Part shown: one piece after another, positions 43,461 to 53,075 of the stretch | Layout of the letters: every line of letters begins with the position of its first letter | Position numbering within the stretch: position 1 is the stretch's first letter | Assembly: GCF_020991125.1 (NCBI RefSeq) | Contig: NZ_CP087715.1 | Location: 496,001 to 560,000 of the forward strand | DNA from: Microbulbifer celer | GTDB taxonomy: Bacteria > Pseudomonadota > Gammaproteobacteria > Pseudomonadales > Cellvibrionaceae | Length of the DNA stretch: 64,000 nt | Direction of reading: 5' to 3' | Notes under the pieces: model-generated | The model's database searches: none | Seen by the model: the letters and a program-made list of their open reading frames with translations, nothing else | What the model was told of the DNA's origin: nothing | Made by a program: the position numbers and the translations under genes

Positions 43461-44372
43461 ATGAACACAGTAAAAAAAGCGGTCATCCCCGTGGCGGGTC
43501 TGGGCACGCGCATGTTGCCGGCCACCAAGGCTATCCCCAAAGAGATGCTGCCTATCGTCGACAAACCCCTGATTCAATACGTAGTCAGTGAAGCGGTTGC
43601 CGCGGGCATCAAGGAAATCGTACTGGTGACCCACGCCAGTAAAAACGCCATCGAAAACCACTTCGACACCTCCTTCGAACTGGAAGCGCAGCTGGAAAAT
43701 CGCCTCAAGCGCCAATTGCTGGACGAAGTGCGCTCCATCGTCCCCAAAGACGTGACTGTAATCTCGGTACGCCAGGCAGAGGCGAAAGGTCTTGGTCACG
43801 CCATCGCCTGTGCCCGCCCGGTAGTGGGAGACAATCCTTTTGCCGTGCTGCTGCCGGATGTACTGGTCGACCAATACGCGTCTGATCTCACCACCACCAA
43901 CCTCGCTGCCATGGTGCGCAACTTTGAGCAGACCAAAGCCAGCCAGATCATGGTGGAATCCGTGGACTGGGCGGAAGTCAGCAAGTATGGCGTGGTGGAC
44001 TGCCTTGGGGCAGACCTGAAAGTGGGTGGTGTAGCCAAAATCGACGGCATGGTAGAAAAGCCGGACGTAGATTCCGCGCCCTCCAACATGGCCGTCGTCG
44101 GCCGCTACGTACTGCCTGCAGAAATCTGGAGCCTGCTGGAAAGAACCGCCCCCGGTGCCGGTGGCGAAATCCAGCTCACCGACGCCATCGACGAGCTGCT
44201 CAAAATCCGGACCGTGGACGCCTACCGCATCGTCGGTCACAGCCACGACTGTGGCAACAAACTTGGCTATATGAAAGCTCAGTTCGAATACGGCTTGCAT
44301 CACGAGGATGTGGGCGAAGGTCTGCAGAAGTTTCTTGCCGGCCAGAAGCAGCGGGTCGAAGAAGTCGCCTGA
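43461..44372 (+). CDS. galU: UTP--glucose-1-phosphate uridylyltransferase
   Basis: 303 residues. It makes UDP-glucose from UTP and glucose 1-phosphate. The nucleotide-binding start is [20 protein letters not shown], followed by [15 protein letters not shown]; later [35 protein letters not shown]-type and [22 protein letters not shown] precedes the ATG. It opens the nucleotide-sugar section before the capsule genes. Confidence 0.96.
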   Translation: MNTVKKAVIPVAGLGTRMLPATKAIPKEMLPIVDKPLIQYVVSEAVAAGIKEIVLVTHASKNAIENHFDTSFELEAQLENRLKRQLLDEVRSIVPKDVTVISVRQAEAKGLGHAIACARPVVGDNPFAVLLPDVLVDQYASDLTTTNLAAMVRNFEQTKASQIMVESVDWAEVSKYGVVDCLGADLKVGGVAKIDGMVEKPDVDSAPSNMAVVGRYVLPAEIWSLLERTAPGAGGEIQLTDAIDELLKIRTVDAYRIVGHSHDCGNKLGYMKAQFEYGLHHEDVGEGLQKFLAGQKQRVEEVA

Positions 44373-44384
44373 TTGCGACCGTCG

Positions 44385-44403
44385 CCCCGGCCTCGACCCG
44401 GGG
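44385..44403. repeat. REP-like palindrome downstream of galU
   Basis: CCCCGG-CCTCGAC-CCGGGG, 13 bases after the galU stop; the context (CGTCGCCCCGGCCTCGACCC) is like the 47147 repeat. It could also stop galU transcription. Confidence 0.5.
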
Positions 44404-44518
44404 CCCAGCTGGCCCGGAACCATGCGCAACCACTCCTCCGCCAGTGGGCAGCTCGGCCAATTGACCGGCTGTCCAAAACAGGATGCTAACTATTTGATTA
44501 AAAAGTTGTTTTTTCTTG

Positions 44519-44546
44519 TTGACAGGAACCGGGGCACTGTTAAAAT
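44519..44546 (+). promoter_or_regulatory. Sigma-70 promoter of the tRNA-Ala gene
   Basis: TTGACA (44519-44524), a 16-base spacer, TAAAAT (44541-44546), then a GC-rich discriminator (GCGCCCC) as in stringently controlled stable-RNA promoters. The tRNA begins 33 bases after the -10. Confidence 0.85.
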
Positions 44547-44579
44547 GCGCCCCGCTTTCAAGGGAAAGCAACCCAATTT

Positions 44580-44655
44580 GGGGCCTTAGCTCAGCTGGGA
44601 GAGCGCAACACTGGCAGTGTTGAGGTCAGCGGTTCGATCCCGCTAGGCTCCACCA
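44580..44655 (+). tRNA. tRNA-Ala (anticodon GGC)
   Basis: A 76-base cloverleaf. Acceptor GGGGCCT pairs with AGGCTCC (one G-U), D-arm GCTCAGCTGGGAGAGC, anticodon stem CAACA / TGTTG with loop CTGGCAG (anticodon GGC at 44613-44615), T-arm with GGTTCGATCC, and an encoded CCA end. It reads GCC and GCU. It is flanked by its own promoter and terminator and could be a site for element integration, though none is seen. Confidence 0.97.
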
Positions 44656-44660
44656 AATCA

Positions 44661-44693
44661 AAAGGCCGCATCCGAGAGGATGCGGCCTTTTTT
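44661..44693 (+). terminator. Rho-independent terminator after the tRNA
   Basis: A long stem AAGGCCGCATCC / GGATGCGGCCTT with GAGA tetraloop and following T run, five bases after the tRNA CCA. Very strong. Confidence 0.93.
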
Positions 44694-44738
44694 GTGGTTC
44701 GACCAATCCAGTAAGTGAGGCTCCAGTTGGGAGGGCGA

Positions 44739-45653
44739 ATGAAGTCGGGACAAACGTCGCGCAAAGGAATTATTCTGGCTGGCGGCTCTGGTACGCGGTT
44801 ATACCCGCTGACAAAAGGCGTCAGCAAGCAGCTGATGGCGGTGTACGACAAACCCATGATTTACTACCCGCTTACCACGCTGATGATGGCCGGTATTCGG
44901 GACATTCTGGTTATCACCAACCCGGATGAGCAGCCGCTGTTCCAGAAACTGCTGGAAGATGGCAGCCAATGGGGCATCAATATTTCCTACGCGGTGCAGC
45001 CCGCCCCGGGTGGGGTGGCCCAGGCATTTCTGATTGGTCGTGAACATGTTGGCAATAACCCCAGTGCGTTGGTATTGGGAGACAACATCTATTACGCGGA
45101 ACGTTTCAATGAAGTGCTGAAGAGTGCGGATCAACGAGCAGAGGGTGCCACCGTGTTTGGTTATCATGTCGCCGATCCGCGCGCTTATGGCGTGGCGGAG
45201 TTTGATCGAACAGGCAAGGTAATCAGCATCGAAGAGAAGCCCACCGAGCCCAAATCCAACTACGCCGTAACGGGCCTGTATTTTTACGATGATCAGGTAT
45301 GTGACCTGGCAAAAGAACTGAAGCCCAGCCACCGTGGTGAACTGGAAATCACCGACCTCAACCGCATGTATTTAGAGCGGGACAAACTGAATGTCGAGCT
45401 AATGGGCCGTGGCTCCGCGTGGCTGGATACGGGCACCCACGATAACTTGTTGGAGGCCGCCCAGTTTGTACAGACTATCGAGCGCCGCCAGGGCCTGAAA
45501 GTGGCGTGCCCGGAGGAAGTCGCCTTCCGCAAGGGCTTTATCGATGCCGAAATGTTGGAACAGCAGGCCCAGCCTCTGATGAAAAGTGGTTATGGCGAAT
45601 ACCTCATGCTATTGATCGCCGAGTCCCAGCGCGATCACCGGTTCGCACGTTGA
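44739..45653 (+). CDS. rfbA: Glucose-1-phosphate thymidylyltransferase
   Basis: 304 residues from ATG 44739 (GGGAGGGCG directly ahead; an upstream start at 44715 is less likely). It is the first step of dTDP-L-rhamnose synthesis. Signature segments: [57 protein letters not shown] and [20 protein letters not shown]. It leads the rfbA-rfbC-rfbD-rfbB run. Confidence 0.97.
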   Translation: MKSGQTSRKGIILAGGSGTRLYPLTKGVSKQLMAVYDKPMIYYPLTTLMMAGIRDILVITNPDEQPLFQKLLEDGSQWGINISYAVQPAPGGVAQAFLIGREHVGNNPSALVLGDNIYYAERFNEVLKSADQRAEGATVFGYHVADPRAYGVAEFDRTGKVISIEEKPTEPKSNYAVTGLYFYDDQVCDLAKELKPSHRGELEITDLNRMYLERDKLNVELMGRGSAWLDTGTHDNLLEAAQFVQTIERRQGLKVACPEEVAFRKGFIDAEMLEQQAQPLMKSGYGEYLMLLIAESQRDHRFAR

Positions 45654-45654
45654 T

Positions 45655-46203
45655 ATGAAAGTAATAGAAACCAGAATTCCCGATGTAAAAATCATCGAAC
45701 CCAAAATCTTCGGTGACGAGCGCGGCTTTTTCCTGGAAACCTTTCGTCAGGATTTCTTCAATCGCGAGTGCGCCGAGCGCACCTTCGTGCAGGATAACCA
45801 CAGCAAATCCGGCCAGGGGATTCTTCGCGGTCTGCATTATCAGACACAGAGTACCCAAGGCAAACTAGTGCGCGTCACCGCCGGTGAAGTGTTCGACGTC
45901 GCCGTAGATTTGCGAAAAAGCTCCCCCACATTCGGTCAGTGGGTGGGGGTGTTATTGAACGACGACAACATGCGTCAACTCTGGATCCCGGAAGGTTTTG
46001 CCCACGGCTTCTATGTCACCAGCGACTCTGCCGAGTTTGTCTACAAATGCACCGACTACTATGCCCCGGAGCATGAGCATTCCCTACGCTGGGACGATCC
46101 GGATCTCGGCATCCAATGGCCTCTGGTCAACGGTGAGCAACCAAAGCTCTCCACCAAAGACGCCGAAGGCAAACTCCTCAAAGACGCCGTCACCTTCGGC
46201 TAA
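45655..46203 (+). CDS. rfbC: dTDP-4-dehydrorhamnose 3,5-epimerase
   Basis: 182 residues, one base after rfbA. It is a cupin-type epimerase: GDERGFFLETFRQDFFNREC, QDNHSKSGQGILRGLHYQTQ (active-site His in LRGLHYQ), LVRVTAGEVFDVAVDLRKSS, and WIPEGFAHGFYVTSDSAEFV then YKCTDYYAPEHE. It is the third reaction of the dTDP-L-rhamnose pathway. Confidence 0.97.
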   Translation: MKVIETRIPDVKIIEPKIFGDERGFFLETFRQDFFNRECAERTFVQDNHSKSGQGILRGLHYQTQSTQGKLVRVTAGEVFDVAVDLRKSSPTFGQWVGVLLNDDNMRQLWIPEGFAHGFYVTSDSAEFVYKCTDYYAPEHEHSLRWDDPDLGIQWPLVNGEQPKLSTKDAEGKLLKDAVTFG

Positions 46204-46243
46204 CCCGGGACCGCGGAGCTCCAGCTCCTCAACAAGGACGTAG

Positions 46244-46268
46244 GGTGGATAAGCGCAGCGCATCCACC
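46244..46268. repeat. Short palindromic repeat between rfbC and rfbD
   Basis: GGTGGAT / ATCCACC arms around AAGCGCAGCGC, within the phrase GTAGGGTGGATAAGCGCAGC. This phrase is of a type I know as a dispersed short repeat in gammaproteobacteria. A related string (GTAGGGCGGATAAGCG) lies at about 14057 between flgL and fliR. Confidence 0.55.
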
Positions 46269-46286
46269 AATAGCGACAAGCGAGAC

Positions 46287-47159
46287 ATGAAAGTACTAAT
46301 CACCGGTAAAAACGGTCAACTAGGCCAGCAGCTACAAAAGCAAGCCTCCTCTGGCATAACGGTTATCGCCCATGGCCGGGAAACCTTGAATATCACAGAC
46401 AAGGACCAGGTTTTTACCGTACTCAAACAGGCGCAGCCGGACGTCGTCATCAACGCCGCAGCCTACACCGCCGTAGATAAAGCAGAATCCGATACAGAGC
46501 AGGCCCACCTGATCAACGCCCGCGGCCCGGAAAACCTGGCCCTCGCCTGTCGCGAACTGGGGGGCCGCCTGATCCACGTCTCTACCGATTTCGTCTTCGG
46601 CGGAGAGCAGTCCCACCCGTACCGGCCGGGTGATGCCCGACAGCCACTGGGCGTATACGGCCAGAGCAAGACGCGTGGTGAGGAAGCCGTGGAGGCAATC
46701 CTGCCGGAGGCGATGATCGTCCGCACGGCCTGGGTTTACGGCCGCGAAGGCAGTAACTTTGCAAACACCATGCTGCGCCTGATGAACGAGCGCGACCAAC
46801 TCGGCGTAGTTGCAGACCAGATCGGAACCCCCACCTGGGCAGGCACGCTTGCACAGAGTATTTATGCACTGGCACAAAATCCGGAAGCAAAAGGCATCTA
46901 CCACTGCACCGACGCCGGTGCCGCCAGTTGGTACGACTTCGCTGTTGCCATTTACGAGGAAGGTAAAGCTGCAGGCCTGATCCCCGAAGAAAAATCGGTA
47001 CAGATCAACCCCATCGCGACCGCTGACTTCCCAACCCCCGCGAAGCGCCCGTCCTACAGCGTGCTGGACAAAAACCGACTGGCAAAAGCAATAGGTGCAA
47101 CCCCAAAACACTGGCGCCAAGTCCTGAGGAGCGTTCTCTCCTCGTCATCCCGGGCTTGA
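46287..47159 (+). CDS. rfbD: dTDP-4-dehydrorhamnose reductase
   Basis: 290 residues from ATG 46287 (the longer frame starts in the repeat at 46245). It is an extended SDR: MKVLITGKNGQLGQQLQKQA, then DVVINAAAYTAVDKAESDTE, VSTDFVFGGEQSHPYRPGDA and the Y-x3-K motif YGQSKTRGEEAV. It is the last step to dTDP-L-rhamnose. The final codons and stop lie in a REP palindrome (47147-47167), so the C-terminal SSSRA is supplied by the repeat. Confidence 0.96.
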   Translation: MKVLITGKNGQLGQQLQKQASSGITVIAHGRETLNITDKDQVFTVLKQAQPDVVINAAAYTAVDKAESDTEQAHLINARGPENLALACRELGGRLIHVSTDFVFGGEQSHPYRPGDARQPLGVYGQSKTRGEEAVEAILPEAMIVRTAWVYGREGSNFANTMLRLMNERDQLGVVADQIGTPTWAGTLAQSIYALAQNPEAKGIYHCTDAGAASWYDFAVAIYEEGKAAGLIPEEKSVQINPIATADFPTPAKRPSYSVLDKNRLAKAIGATPKHWRQVLRSVLSSSSRA

Positions 47160-47208
47160 CCCGGGATTCAGAAAAACGGAGCACCGTCATTCCGGCGCAG
47201 GCCGGAAT
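47147..47208. repeat. Pair of REP-like palindromes between rfbD and rfbB
   Basis: The first is ATCCCGGG-CTTGA-CCCGGGAT (47147-47167), containing the rfbD stop; the second is ATTCCGGC-GCAG-GCCGGAAT (47189-47208). They are related to 43127. The second translates as VIPAQAGIQ in one frame, a well-known by-product of such repeats. Confidence 0.7.
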
Positions 47209-47230
47209 CCAGATCAACGGAAGTACAAAA

Positions 47231-48301
47231 ATGAGTAACCTGCTAGTAACCGGCGGCGCCGGCTTCATCGGTGCCAACTTCGTCCACTACTGGATGAAAA
47301 CTTATCCACAGGACAAGGTAGTCGTGCTGGATGCACTGACTTACGCCGGCAACAAAGCCAGCCTGGAACCGGTAGCGAATAACCCCAACTTTGTATTCAG
47401 TCACGGCAATATCTGTGACACCCAGCTAGTGGAAACCCTGCTCAAAGAGCACCACATCGATACCTTGGTACACTTTGCCGCAGAGAGTCACGTAGACCGC
47501 TCCATCACCGGTCCCGATGCCTTTATTGAAACCAATATCATCGGCACCCACAGCCTGCTTAAAGCGGCAAAAAAGGTCTGGCTGGATGAAGGGCTGAATA
47601 AAGAAAATCACCGTTTCCACCACGTCTCTACTGACGAGGTGTACGGCACGCTCGAGCCCAACGATCCCGCCTTCAGCGAGAGCACCCCGTATGCGCCCAA
47701 CAGCCCGTACTCTGCCAGTAAGGCCGCGTCCGACCATCTGGTTCGCGCTTACCATCACACCTATGGATTGAGGATCACCACCAGCAATTGTTCCAACAAT
47801 TACGGGCCCTATCACTTCCCGGAAAAGTTGATCCCGCTGGTAATTACCAACATCCTGCAAGACAAGCCGTTGCCCATTTATGGCGATGGCCAGCAGATCC
47901 GTGACTGGCTCTACGTAGAAGACCACGCGCGTGGCATTGACCTGGTGATCAAAAAGGGGCGCCTGGGCGAGTGCTACAACATTGGCGGCATCAATGAGTG
48001 GGCAAATATCGATATCGTGAAGCTAATCTGTGAGCAGATGGATAACGCTTTCGCCGATAATTTGTCATTGGCAGCGCGATTTCCAAGAGCCCGCAAGGCC
48101 AGAGAGGGACGCTCAGCGGAGTTGATCACCTTCGTTACGGATCGATCTGGGCACGACCGTCGTTATGCTATCGACCCCGCGAAATCCCGCAATGAGCTCG
48201 GGTATGAGCCCTCGGAATCTTTCTCCACCGGAATCGAAAAAACTATCCGGTGGTACCTGGAAGGAGAATCCTGGTGGTCTTCGTTAATTTCTCGCGTTTG
48301 A
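47231..48301 (+). CDS. rfbB: dTDP-glucose 4,6-dehydratase
   Basis: 356 residues from ATG 47231 (CGGAAG upstream); the in-frame extension to 47156 is repeat-derived. It is an NAD-dependent extended SDR: SNLLVTGGAGFIGANFVHYW, HFAAESHVDRSITGPDAFIE, TNIIGTHSLLKAAK, HVSTDEVYGTL, YSASKAASDHLVRAYHHTYG, and TTSNCSNNYGPYHFPEKLIP. It is the second step of the dTDP-L-rhamnose pathway. The following 276 bases up to the exporter genes show no clear gene or promoter. Confidence 0.97.
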   Translation: MSNLLVTGGAGFIGANFVHYWMKTYPQDKVVVLDALTYAGNKASLEPVANNPNFVFSHGNICDTQLVETLLKEHHIDTLVHFAAESHVDRSITGPDAFIETNIIGTHSLLKAAKKVWLDEGLNKENHRFHHVSTDEVYGTLEPNDPAFSESTPYAPNSPYSASKAASDHLVRAYHHTYGLRITTSNCSNNYGPYHFPEKLIPLVITNILQDKPLPIYGDGQQIRDWLYVEDHARGIDLVIKKGRLGECYNIGGINEWANIDIVKLICEQMDNAFADNLSLAARFPRARKAREGRSAELITFVTDRSGHDRRYAIDPAKSRNELGYEPSESFSTGIEKTIRWYLEGESWWSSLISRV

Positions 48302-48577
48302 TTCCGGTTAAAAAATAGTCGCTAGAAAATTCGGGTGGTTGTGCGTGACAAAACGACGCAAATCTCTACAGGCTGTAATGGATTGTAATGAAATGGCAGG
48401 TGCGTTTAGTCCTCTGTTCTTGTACAATTTTGCGCCTATCGCGCGGAACCCTGTCACAGTTTCTGGGGTGTGGTGTGAGGGCGCGAAATACCTCTTGACA
48501 GAAGCTTTCCCGAAGCCCAGAGCATCCTGAGGGATGACTGCGGCAATTCCACAGTGATAAGAATCTGAACGGTCAAA

Positions 48578-49369
48578 ATGCATCCAACCATTCAACGCAG
48601 TCCCTGGCAGATCCAGCGCGATGTCATCCGTGCGCTAATGATCCGCGAGATGAAGACCCGCTTTGGCAAGTGGCGTCTTGGTTATGCGTGGGTGCTGCTG
48701 GAGCCTGCGATGCATATTCTGTTGCTGGTTGCGATATTTAGTTTTCTTGGCCGTGAATTTTATCCCGGTATCCCTACGGCCCTGTTTATGCTGGGCGGGA
48801 TCGCTCCTTTTCTGTTTTTCAATCACTGCTTTTCCAAAGGGCTTGCGGCGGTCTCCGCCAATCGCGGACTGTTCAATTACCGCCAGTTACGCCCGTTTGA
48901 TGCTGTTATTTCCCGGGTGCTGCTGGAGTTCGTTATTTATATCGGCAGTCTTGCCATATTCTGGTTTGGCTTTCGCTGGTTTGATATTTCCGCGCCGTTC
49001 AACAACTTCTTGCTGCTGGTAGCTGCAAATCTGGCATTTCTCGGCTTTGGCTTGGGGTTGGCCCTGACATTGTGCGTAATTGGTGAGCGCTACCCTGAGG
49101 TAGCCAAGTTTGCCCCGGTTATTCAGCGTCCTATGTACTTCCTCTCCGGCGTGTTCTTCTCTCTCGAGCAACTGCCGGAAGAGTTTCACCCGTATCTGAG
49201 CTGGAACCCGGTTTTGCATATGATTGAGCTAACGCGCAGTGGACTCTTTGCCGGCTATCACGGCAAGTTTGCCAACTTGAATTATCTGGCAATGAGCGCC
49301 TTGGTAACTTTGGCCTTCGGTTTACTGGTGTATCGCGCGCAGTGGCGAGATTTGGTGCGCAGCCGATGA
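48578..49369 (+). CDS. kpsM: Polysaccharide ABC exporter, permease
   Basis: 263 residues with six hydrophobic helices, an ABC-2 permease of the KpsM/CtrC/Wzm group. The N-terminal amphipathic segment is QIQRDVIRALMIREMKTRFG, followed by KWRLGYAWVLLEPAMHILLL; later RPMYFLSGVFFSLEQLPEEF and NPVLHMIELTRSGLFAGYH. Overlap with the ATPase gene (ATGA) and the KpsE/KpsD genes downstream favour capsule over O-antigen export. It is the first gene of the export block. Confidence 0.92.
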   Translation: MHPTIQRSPWQIQRDVIRALMIREMKTRFGKWRLGYAWVLLEPAMHILLLVAIFSFLGREFYPGIPTALFMLGGIAPFLFFNHCFSKGLAAVSANRGLFNYRQLRPFDAVISRVLLEFVIYIGSLAIFWFGFRWFDISAPFNNFLLLVAANLAFLGFGLGLALTLCVIGERYPEVAKFAPVIQRPMYFLSGVFFSLEQLPEEFHPYLSWNPVLHMIELTRSGLFAGYHGKFANLNYLAMSALVTLAFGLLVYRAQWRDLVRSR

Positions 49370-50067
49370 TTGAATTGCGCGACCTCACCAAGTCCTTCCG
49401 TACCCCACATGGGCGAAAAACGCTGTTCCGGGATGTAAATGCCGTGTTCCCTGAGGGGAAAAACATCGGCATTCTCGGTCGCAATGGTGCCGGTAAGTCC
49501 ACACTGCTGCGGATTATGGGCGGGATTGACTACCCGGATCGGGGGCGCGTGATTACCGATCAGCGCATCTCGTGGCCGATGGGCCTGTCCGGCGGTTTCC
49601 AGGGAAGTATGACCGGTCGCGAAAACGCCGCCTTCATCTGTGGTCTGCACGGAATGTGGGGCAGTGCGCGGAGGCAGGTTCTCGATCGAGTGCAGGACTT
49701 TGCTGAAATCGGTAACTATTTTGATGCGCCAGTGAAATCCTATTCTTCCGGCATGCGGTCGCGTCTGGCATTTGGCCTCAGCATCGCCGTGGATTTTGAC
49801 TGGTATCTGGTGGACGAGGTGATGTCTGTAGGGGATGCACACTTCAAGCACAAGTGCCAGGAAGTGATCGCAGAAAAACGCAAAACGGCGAATTTTATTA
49901 TCGTCGCACACAGTATGTCCACCTTACAGAAAAACTGCGATGTGGGAATTTACCTGGGTCCCCAGGGACTGGAGCTTTTTGACTCCATTGAGGGCGCCAT
50001 TGATCTCTACCAGAGCAATATTCCCAAGAAAACAACAACCCAAAAAACGGCACTGGCCGTTAATTAA
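49366..50067 (+). CDS. kpsT: Polysaccharide ABC exporter, ATPase
   Basis: 233 residues from ATG 49366. Walker A is GILGRNGAGKSTLLRIMGGI, signature YSSGMRSRLAFGLSI, Walker B DWYLVDEVMSVGDAHFKHKC and a switch His in IIVAHS. There is no carbohydrate-binding C-terminal extension as in some Wzt proteins, so it is a KpsT/CtrD type. It powers export of the lipid-linked polysaccharide through KpsM. Confidence 0.94.
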   Translation: MIELRDLTKSFRTPHGRKTLFRDVNAVFPEGKNIGILGRNGAGKSTLLRIMGGIDYPDRGRVITDQRISWPMGLSGGFQGSMTGRENAAFICGLHGMWGSARRQVLDRVQDFAEIGNYFDAPVKSYSSGMRSRLAFGLSIAVDFDWYLVDEVMSVGDAHFKHKCQEVIAEKRKTANFIIVAHSMSTLQKNCDVGIYLGPQGLELFDSIEGAIDLYQSNIPKKTTTQKTALAVN

Positions 50068-50075
50068 GAAGTCGA

Positions 50076-51296
50076 ATGAGCAATAATCAGACAGTTCCGG
50101 CGTTGCCAGAAAGTAAGGGGAAACCCGAGCTAGCGGCTACGGCAGGCAATATAAAGAAGCGGGTTTTCAAGGCGGGTAACGGCCTTGTGAAGCGTGCGGG
50201 CCGGATGAACACGCTGACCGGTCTTCTGCTCGCTGTGGTGCTTCCATTTTTGATGGTTGCCGCATATTACGTGTTCTGGGTATCTGAACGGTATGTGAGT
50301 ACCACCCAGCTGATCGTGAAAGAGAATGGCGCAGAACAGAATGTGGATGGAACGCTCGGGCTGCTGATGCCGGGTATTTCTGGTAATAGTCAGGATGCGT
50401 ACCTGGTGGTCAACTATATCCAGTCACTGGATATGGCTCTGTACCTGAATGAACAGCTCGACCTTGTCGAATACTACAAAAGCGACAGCCACGATTACTT
50501 CTCCCGTTTGCCAGCGGATGCCTCGCAGGAAGATTACCTTGAGTTCTACCGGACGCATATCGGCGTTTCCTTTGATGAAGTGACCGGTATTGTCAGTATC
50601 GAGGCGCAGGCATTTGAGCCGGATTTTGCCCAGGAGCTGGTGGAGACCATCACCCGGAAGTCAGAGGATTTCGTCAATGCGGTAAGCAGGGAGCTGGCTG
50701 AAAAGCAGGTCAGTTTCGTTCGGAAGGAAATGGAGCGTGCGCAAGTCAAGCTGCGCACTGCAAAGCAGCAAATTCTCGACTTTCAGAACCAGAACAAGGT
50801 GGTCAGCCCGGAAGAATTGACCCGGGGTATCAGCAGTATTATTCAAGGCCTGGAGTCGCGCTTGTCCGAACAGAAAGCCAAGCTCTCAGCGTCGAAGACC
50901 TACCTCAATGCGAATTCCTCCCAGGTCGTATCCATCCAAACAGAAATAGCCGCGCTGGAGCACCAGATCGAGCAGGAAAAGGCCCGTATAGTCGGTATTT
51001 CCGGGGATCAGAGTGGCGTGCGCCTGAACAGCCTGAGTGCCAACTTCCAGAACCTGGAACTGGATCTGCAGTTTGCCATGGATGCCTATCAAACCGCTTT
51101 GAAAGCACTTGAAACCGCGCGTATGGAGGCCTCTAGCAGATTGAAGCACCTGATTGTGGTGTCCCGCCCATCGCTGGCGGAAGAGGCACGCTTCCCGGAA
51201 AAAATTTACAACCTGGTCAGTTTGTTAGTGGTACTTCTGCTTATTTATGGGGTCATTCGCATGATGATAGCGAGCATCCGGGACCACAGGATTTAA
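50076..51296 (+). CDS. kpsE: Capsule export inner-membrane protein, KpsE/CtrB type
   Basis: 406 residues. An N-terminal membrane helix (GLLLAVVLPFLMVAAYYVFW) and a C-terminal one (IYNLVSLLVVLLLIYGVIRM) flank a periplasmic region with a long coiled coil (RKEMERAQVKLRTAKQQILD; LEHQIEQEKARIVGISGDQS). This polysaccharide co-polymerase layout without a kinase domain is typical of KpsE, BexC and CtrB. It links the inner-membrane exporter to the outer-membrane pore. Confidence 0.92.
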   Translation: MSNNQTVPALPESKGKPELAATAGNIKKRVFKAGNGLVKRAGRMNTLTGLLLAVVLPFLMVAAYYVFWVSERYVSTTQLIVKENGAEQNVDGTLGLLMPGISGNSQDAYLVVNYIQSLDMALYLNEQLDLVEYYKSDSHDYFSRLPADASQEDYLEFYRTHIGVSFDEVTGIVSIEAQAFEPDFAQELVETITRKSEDFVNAVSRELAEKQVSFVRKEMERAQVKLRTAKQQILDFQNQNKVVSPEELTRGISSIIQGLESRLSEQKAKLSASKTYLNANSSQVVSIQTEIAALEHQIEQEKARIVGISGDQSGVRLNSLSANFQNLELDLQFAMDAYQTALKALETARMEASSRLKHLIVVSRPSLAEEARFPEKIYNLVSLLVVLLLIYGVIRMMIASIRDHRI

Positions 51297-51348
51297 AGAC
51301 CTTGCGTCGCAACGTCGAACAGCAATTTTCAGAGTTTTCCAACATCAC

Positions 51349-53046
51349 ATGATTAGAAATACAACGACAGCGCTTCTCTACTGGTTTCGCGATATTGGTA
51401 TAACGGGCCTCCTGTTGATGAGCAGCACCAGCTACGCGCTTGAAACACAGCAGATCGACAAGCTGACCGAGCAACGGTTGCTCTCGGCAGCAGAGCAGCC
51501 GGTGTCGGTACCCGCCTCCGTTGCCAGTCCGGGAGTGAATGGTGTTGAGGTGTTCGGTCAGTCGCTGTTTCAGGGCGCTTTTCGCGATCAACCATTTACC
51601 GGCTTCAACCCCAATTACCAGATTACTGTTGGCGACAAAATCAACCTTCAGCTGTGGGGGGCTTACAGCTTTAGTGCCAGTTTACCGGTAGATCCTCAGG
51701 GAAACATTTTTATCCCAGAGGTAGGTCCGGTGCATGTGGCCGGGGTGGAAAATGGCGAGCTCAATGATTTCGTGCTGCGCCGAGTAAAGCAGGTGTTCAA
51801 GAGCAACGTAAACGCCTATGCAAACCTGGAAGCGAGCCAACCAGTAAAAGTGTTTGTGACCGGTAATGTTCAGCGTCCCGGCCTTTACAATGGATATTCG
51901 TCGGACTCGGTACTCTATTACCTGGACAGTGCTGGCGGTATCGACCCGGAAAGCGGTAGCTATATCGATATTCAGGTGTTGCGTCAGGGCAAGTTGCTGC
52001 AGCGTGTAAACCTGTACCAGTTCCTGGTAACCGGGCAGATGCCGGCGCTGCAGCTCCGCAATGGGGATTCTGTTGTGGTGGGCGCGCGTCATGGTTACGT
52101 AACCCTGGAAGGCGATGTACAGCAATCTGCGAAGATTGAGTTCCTCGGCGAGACCACCAGCTTGAGTGAAATGCTGTTGGTCGCCAAACCCAAGCCGCAG
52201 GCCAATTACGCGCGGATTACCCAGATTATTGATGACCGCCAGGAGGCCAGCTACCTACCGATCGAGCAGGCAATGCAGACCGAACTCCATGCGGGCGCTC
52301 ACGTCGAACTGGTCAGCGACAGCGACATCAACACCATTTCCATCCGTGTGAAAGGTGAAGTGGAAGGGCCTGCAGCTTATGTACTGCCTTATGGCGCAAC
52401 CCTTGCGGACCTGATTGACCGCATTCACTACCGCGACAATGCAAACCCTTTTGCGATACAGCTGTACCGGAAAAGTGTGGCGGAACAGCAAAAAATCGCC
52501 CTGGAAAGATCGCTGGATGCCCTGGAAATGGAAGCGCTGACCCGGCAGCCAGTCACCTCATCTGACAAAGCCTCGCTGAAAGATAGCGCGGCAATGATTC
52601 AAAAATTTATCAGTAAAGCGCGCAAGGCGCAGCCCCGTGGCCAGGTTGTGCTGGCCAACAATGACCGCGCTGGCGAGATGTTGCTTGAGGATGGGGATGA
52701 GCTGGTGGTGCCGCTGAGAGCGTCGACAGTCTCTGTAGTGGGTGAAGTGGTCTTCCCGACTTCTCTAGTTTTTGATGAGGAGCATACCCTTGATGATTAC
52801 ATCGAAATGGCCGGTGGATTCTCTAACAGCGCTGATACCGACGAGCTGATAATCCTCCACCTGGATGGCACCATCAGCCGTATCAAGGAGAGGAAGTTCA
52901 ATAACCGCTTGACGGGCACACTGCGCGCGGGTGATGAAATTATGGTGATGCCGAAAATTCAGGCAGGCGAACTTCAGGTTACAAAAGATGTAACAGAAAT
53001 TCTCTACCGCATAGCCGTCGGTACCGCAGCAGTACTGTCATTTTGA
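51349..53046 (+). CDS. kpsD: Capsule export outer-membrane/periplasmic protein, KpsD type
   Basis: 565 residues, the KpsD size class (longer than Wza/CtrA). After a signal-like start (DIGITGLLLMSSTSYA) comes the polysaccharide-export motif NYQITVGDKINLQLWGAYSF, then VDPQGNIFIPEVGPVHVAGV and several SLBB repeats (VKVFVTGNVQRPGLYNGYSS; VVPLRASTVSVVGEVVFPTS). With KpsE it would carry polymer across the periplasm and outer membrane. Confidence 0.92.
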   Translation: MIRNTTTALLYWFRDIGITGLLLMSSTSYALETQQIDKLTEQRLLSAAEQPVSVPASVASPGVNGVEVFGQSLFQGAFRDQPFTGFNPNYQITVGDKINLQLWGAYSFSASLPVDPQGNIFIPEVGPVHVAGVENGELNDFVLRRVKQVFKSNVNAYANLEASQPVKVFVTGNVQRPGLYNGYSSDSVLYYLDSAGGIDPESGSYIDIQVLRQGKLLQRVNLYQFLVTGQMPALQLRNGDSVVVGARHGYVTLEGDVQQSAKIEFLGETTSLSEMLLVAKPKPQANYARITQIIDDRQEASYLPIEQAMQTELHAGAHVELVSDSDINTISIRVKGEVEGPAAYVLPYGATLADLIDRIHYRDNANPFAIQLYRKSVAEQQKIALERSLDALEMEALTRQPVTSSDKASLKDSAAMIQKFISKARKAQPRGQVVLANNDRAGEMLLEDGDELVVPLRASTVSVVGEVVFPTSLVFDEEHTLDDYIEMAGGFSNSADTDELIILHLDGTISRIKERKFNNRLTGTLRAGDEIMVMPKIQAGELQVTKDVTEILYRIAVGTAAVLSF

Positions 53047-53075
53047 AGAGTTAGTTTGAAGTAAGGAAGGAAACA

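Noticed and set aside
43425..44429. 334-codon minus-strand frame opposite galU
   Set aside because: It is the shadow of a complete, conserved galU and lacks its own ribosome site or domain.
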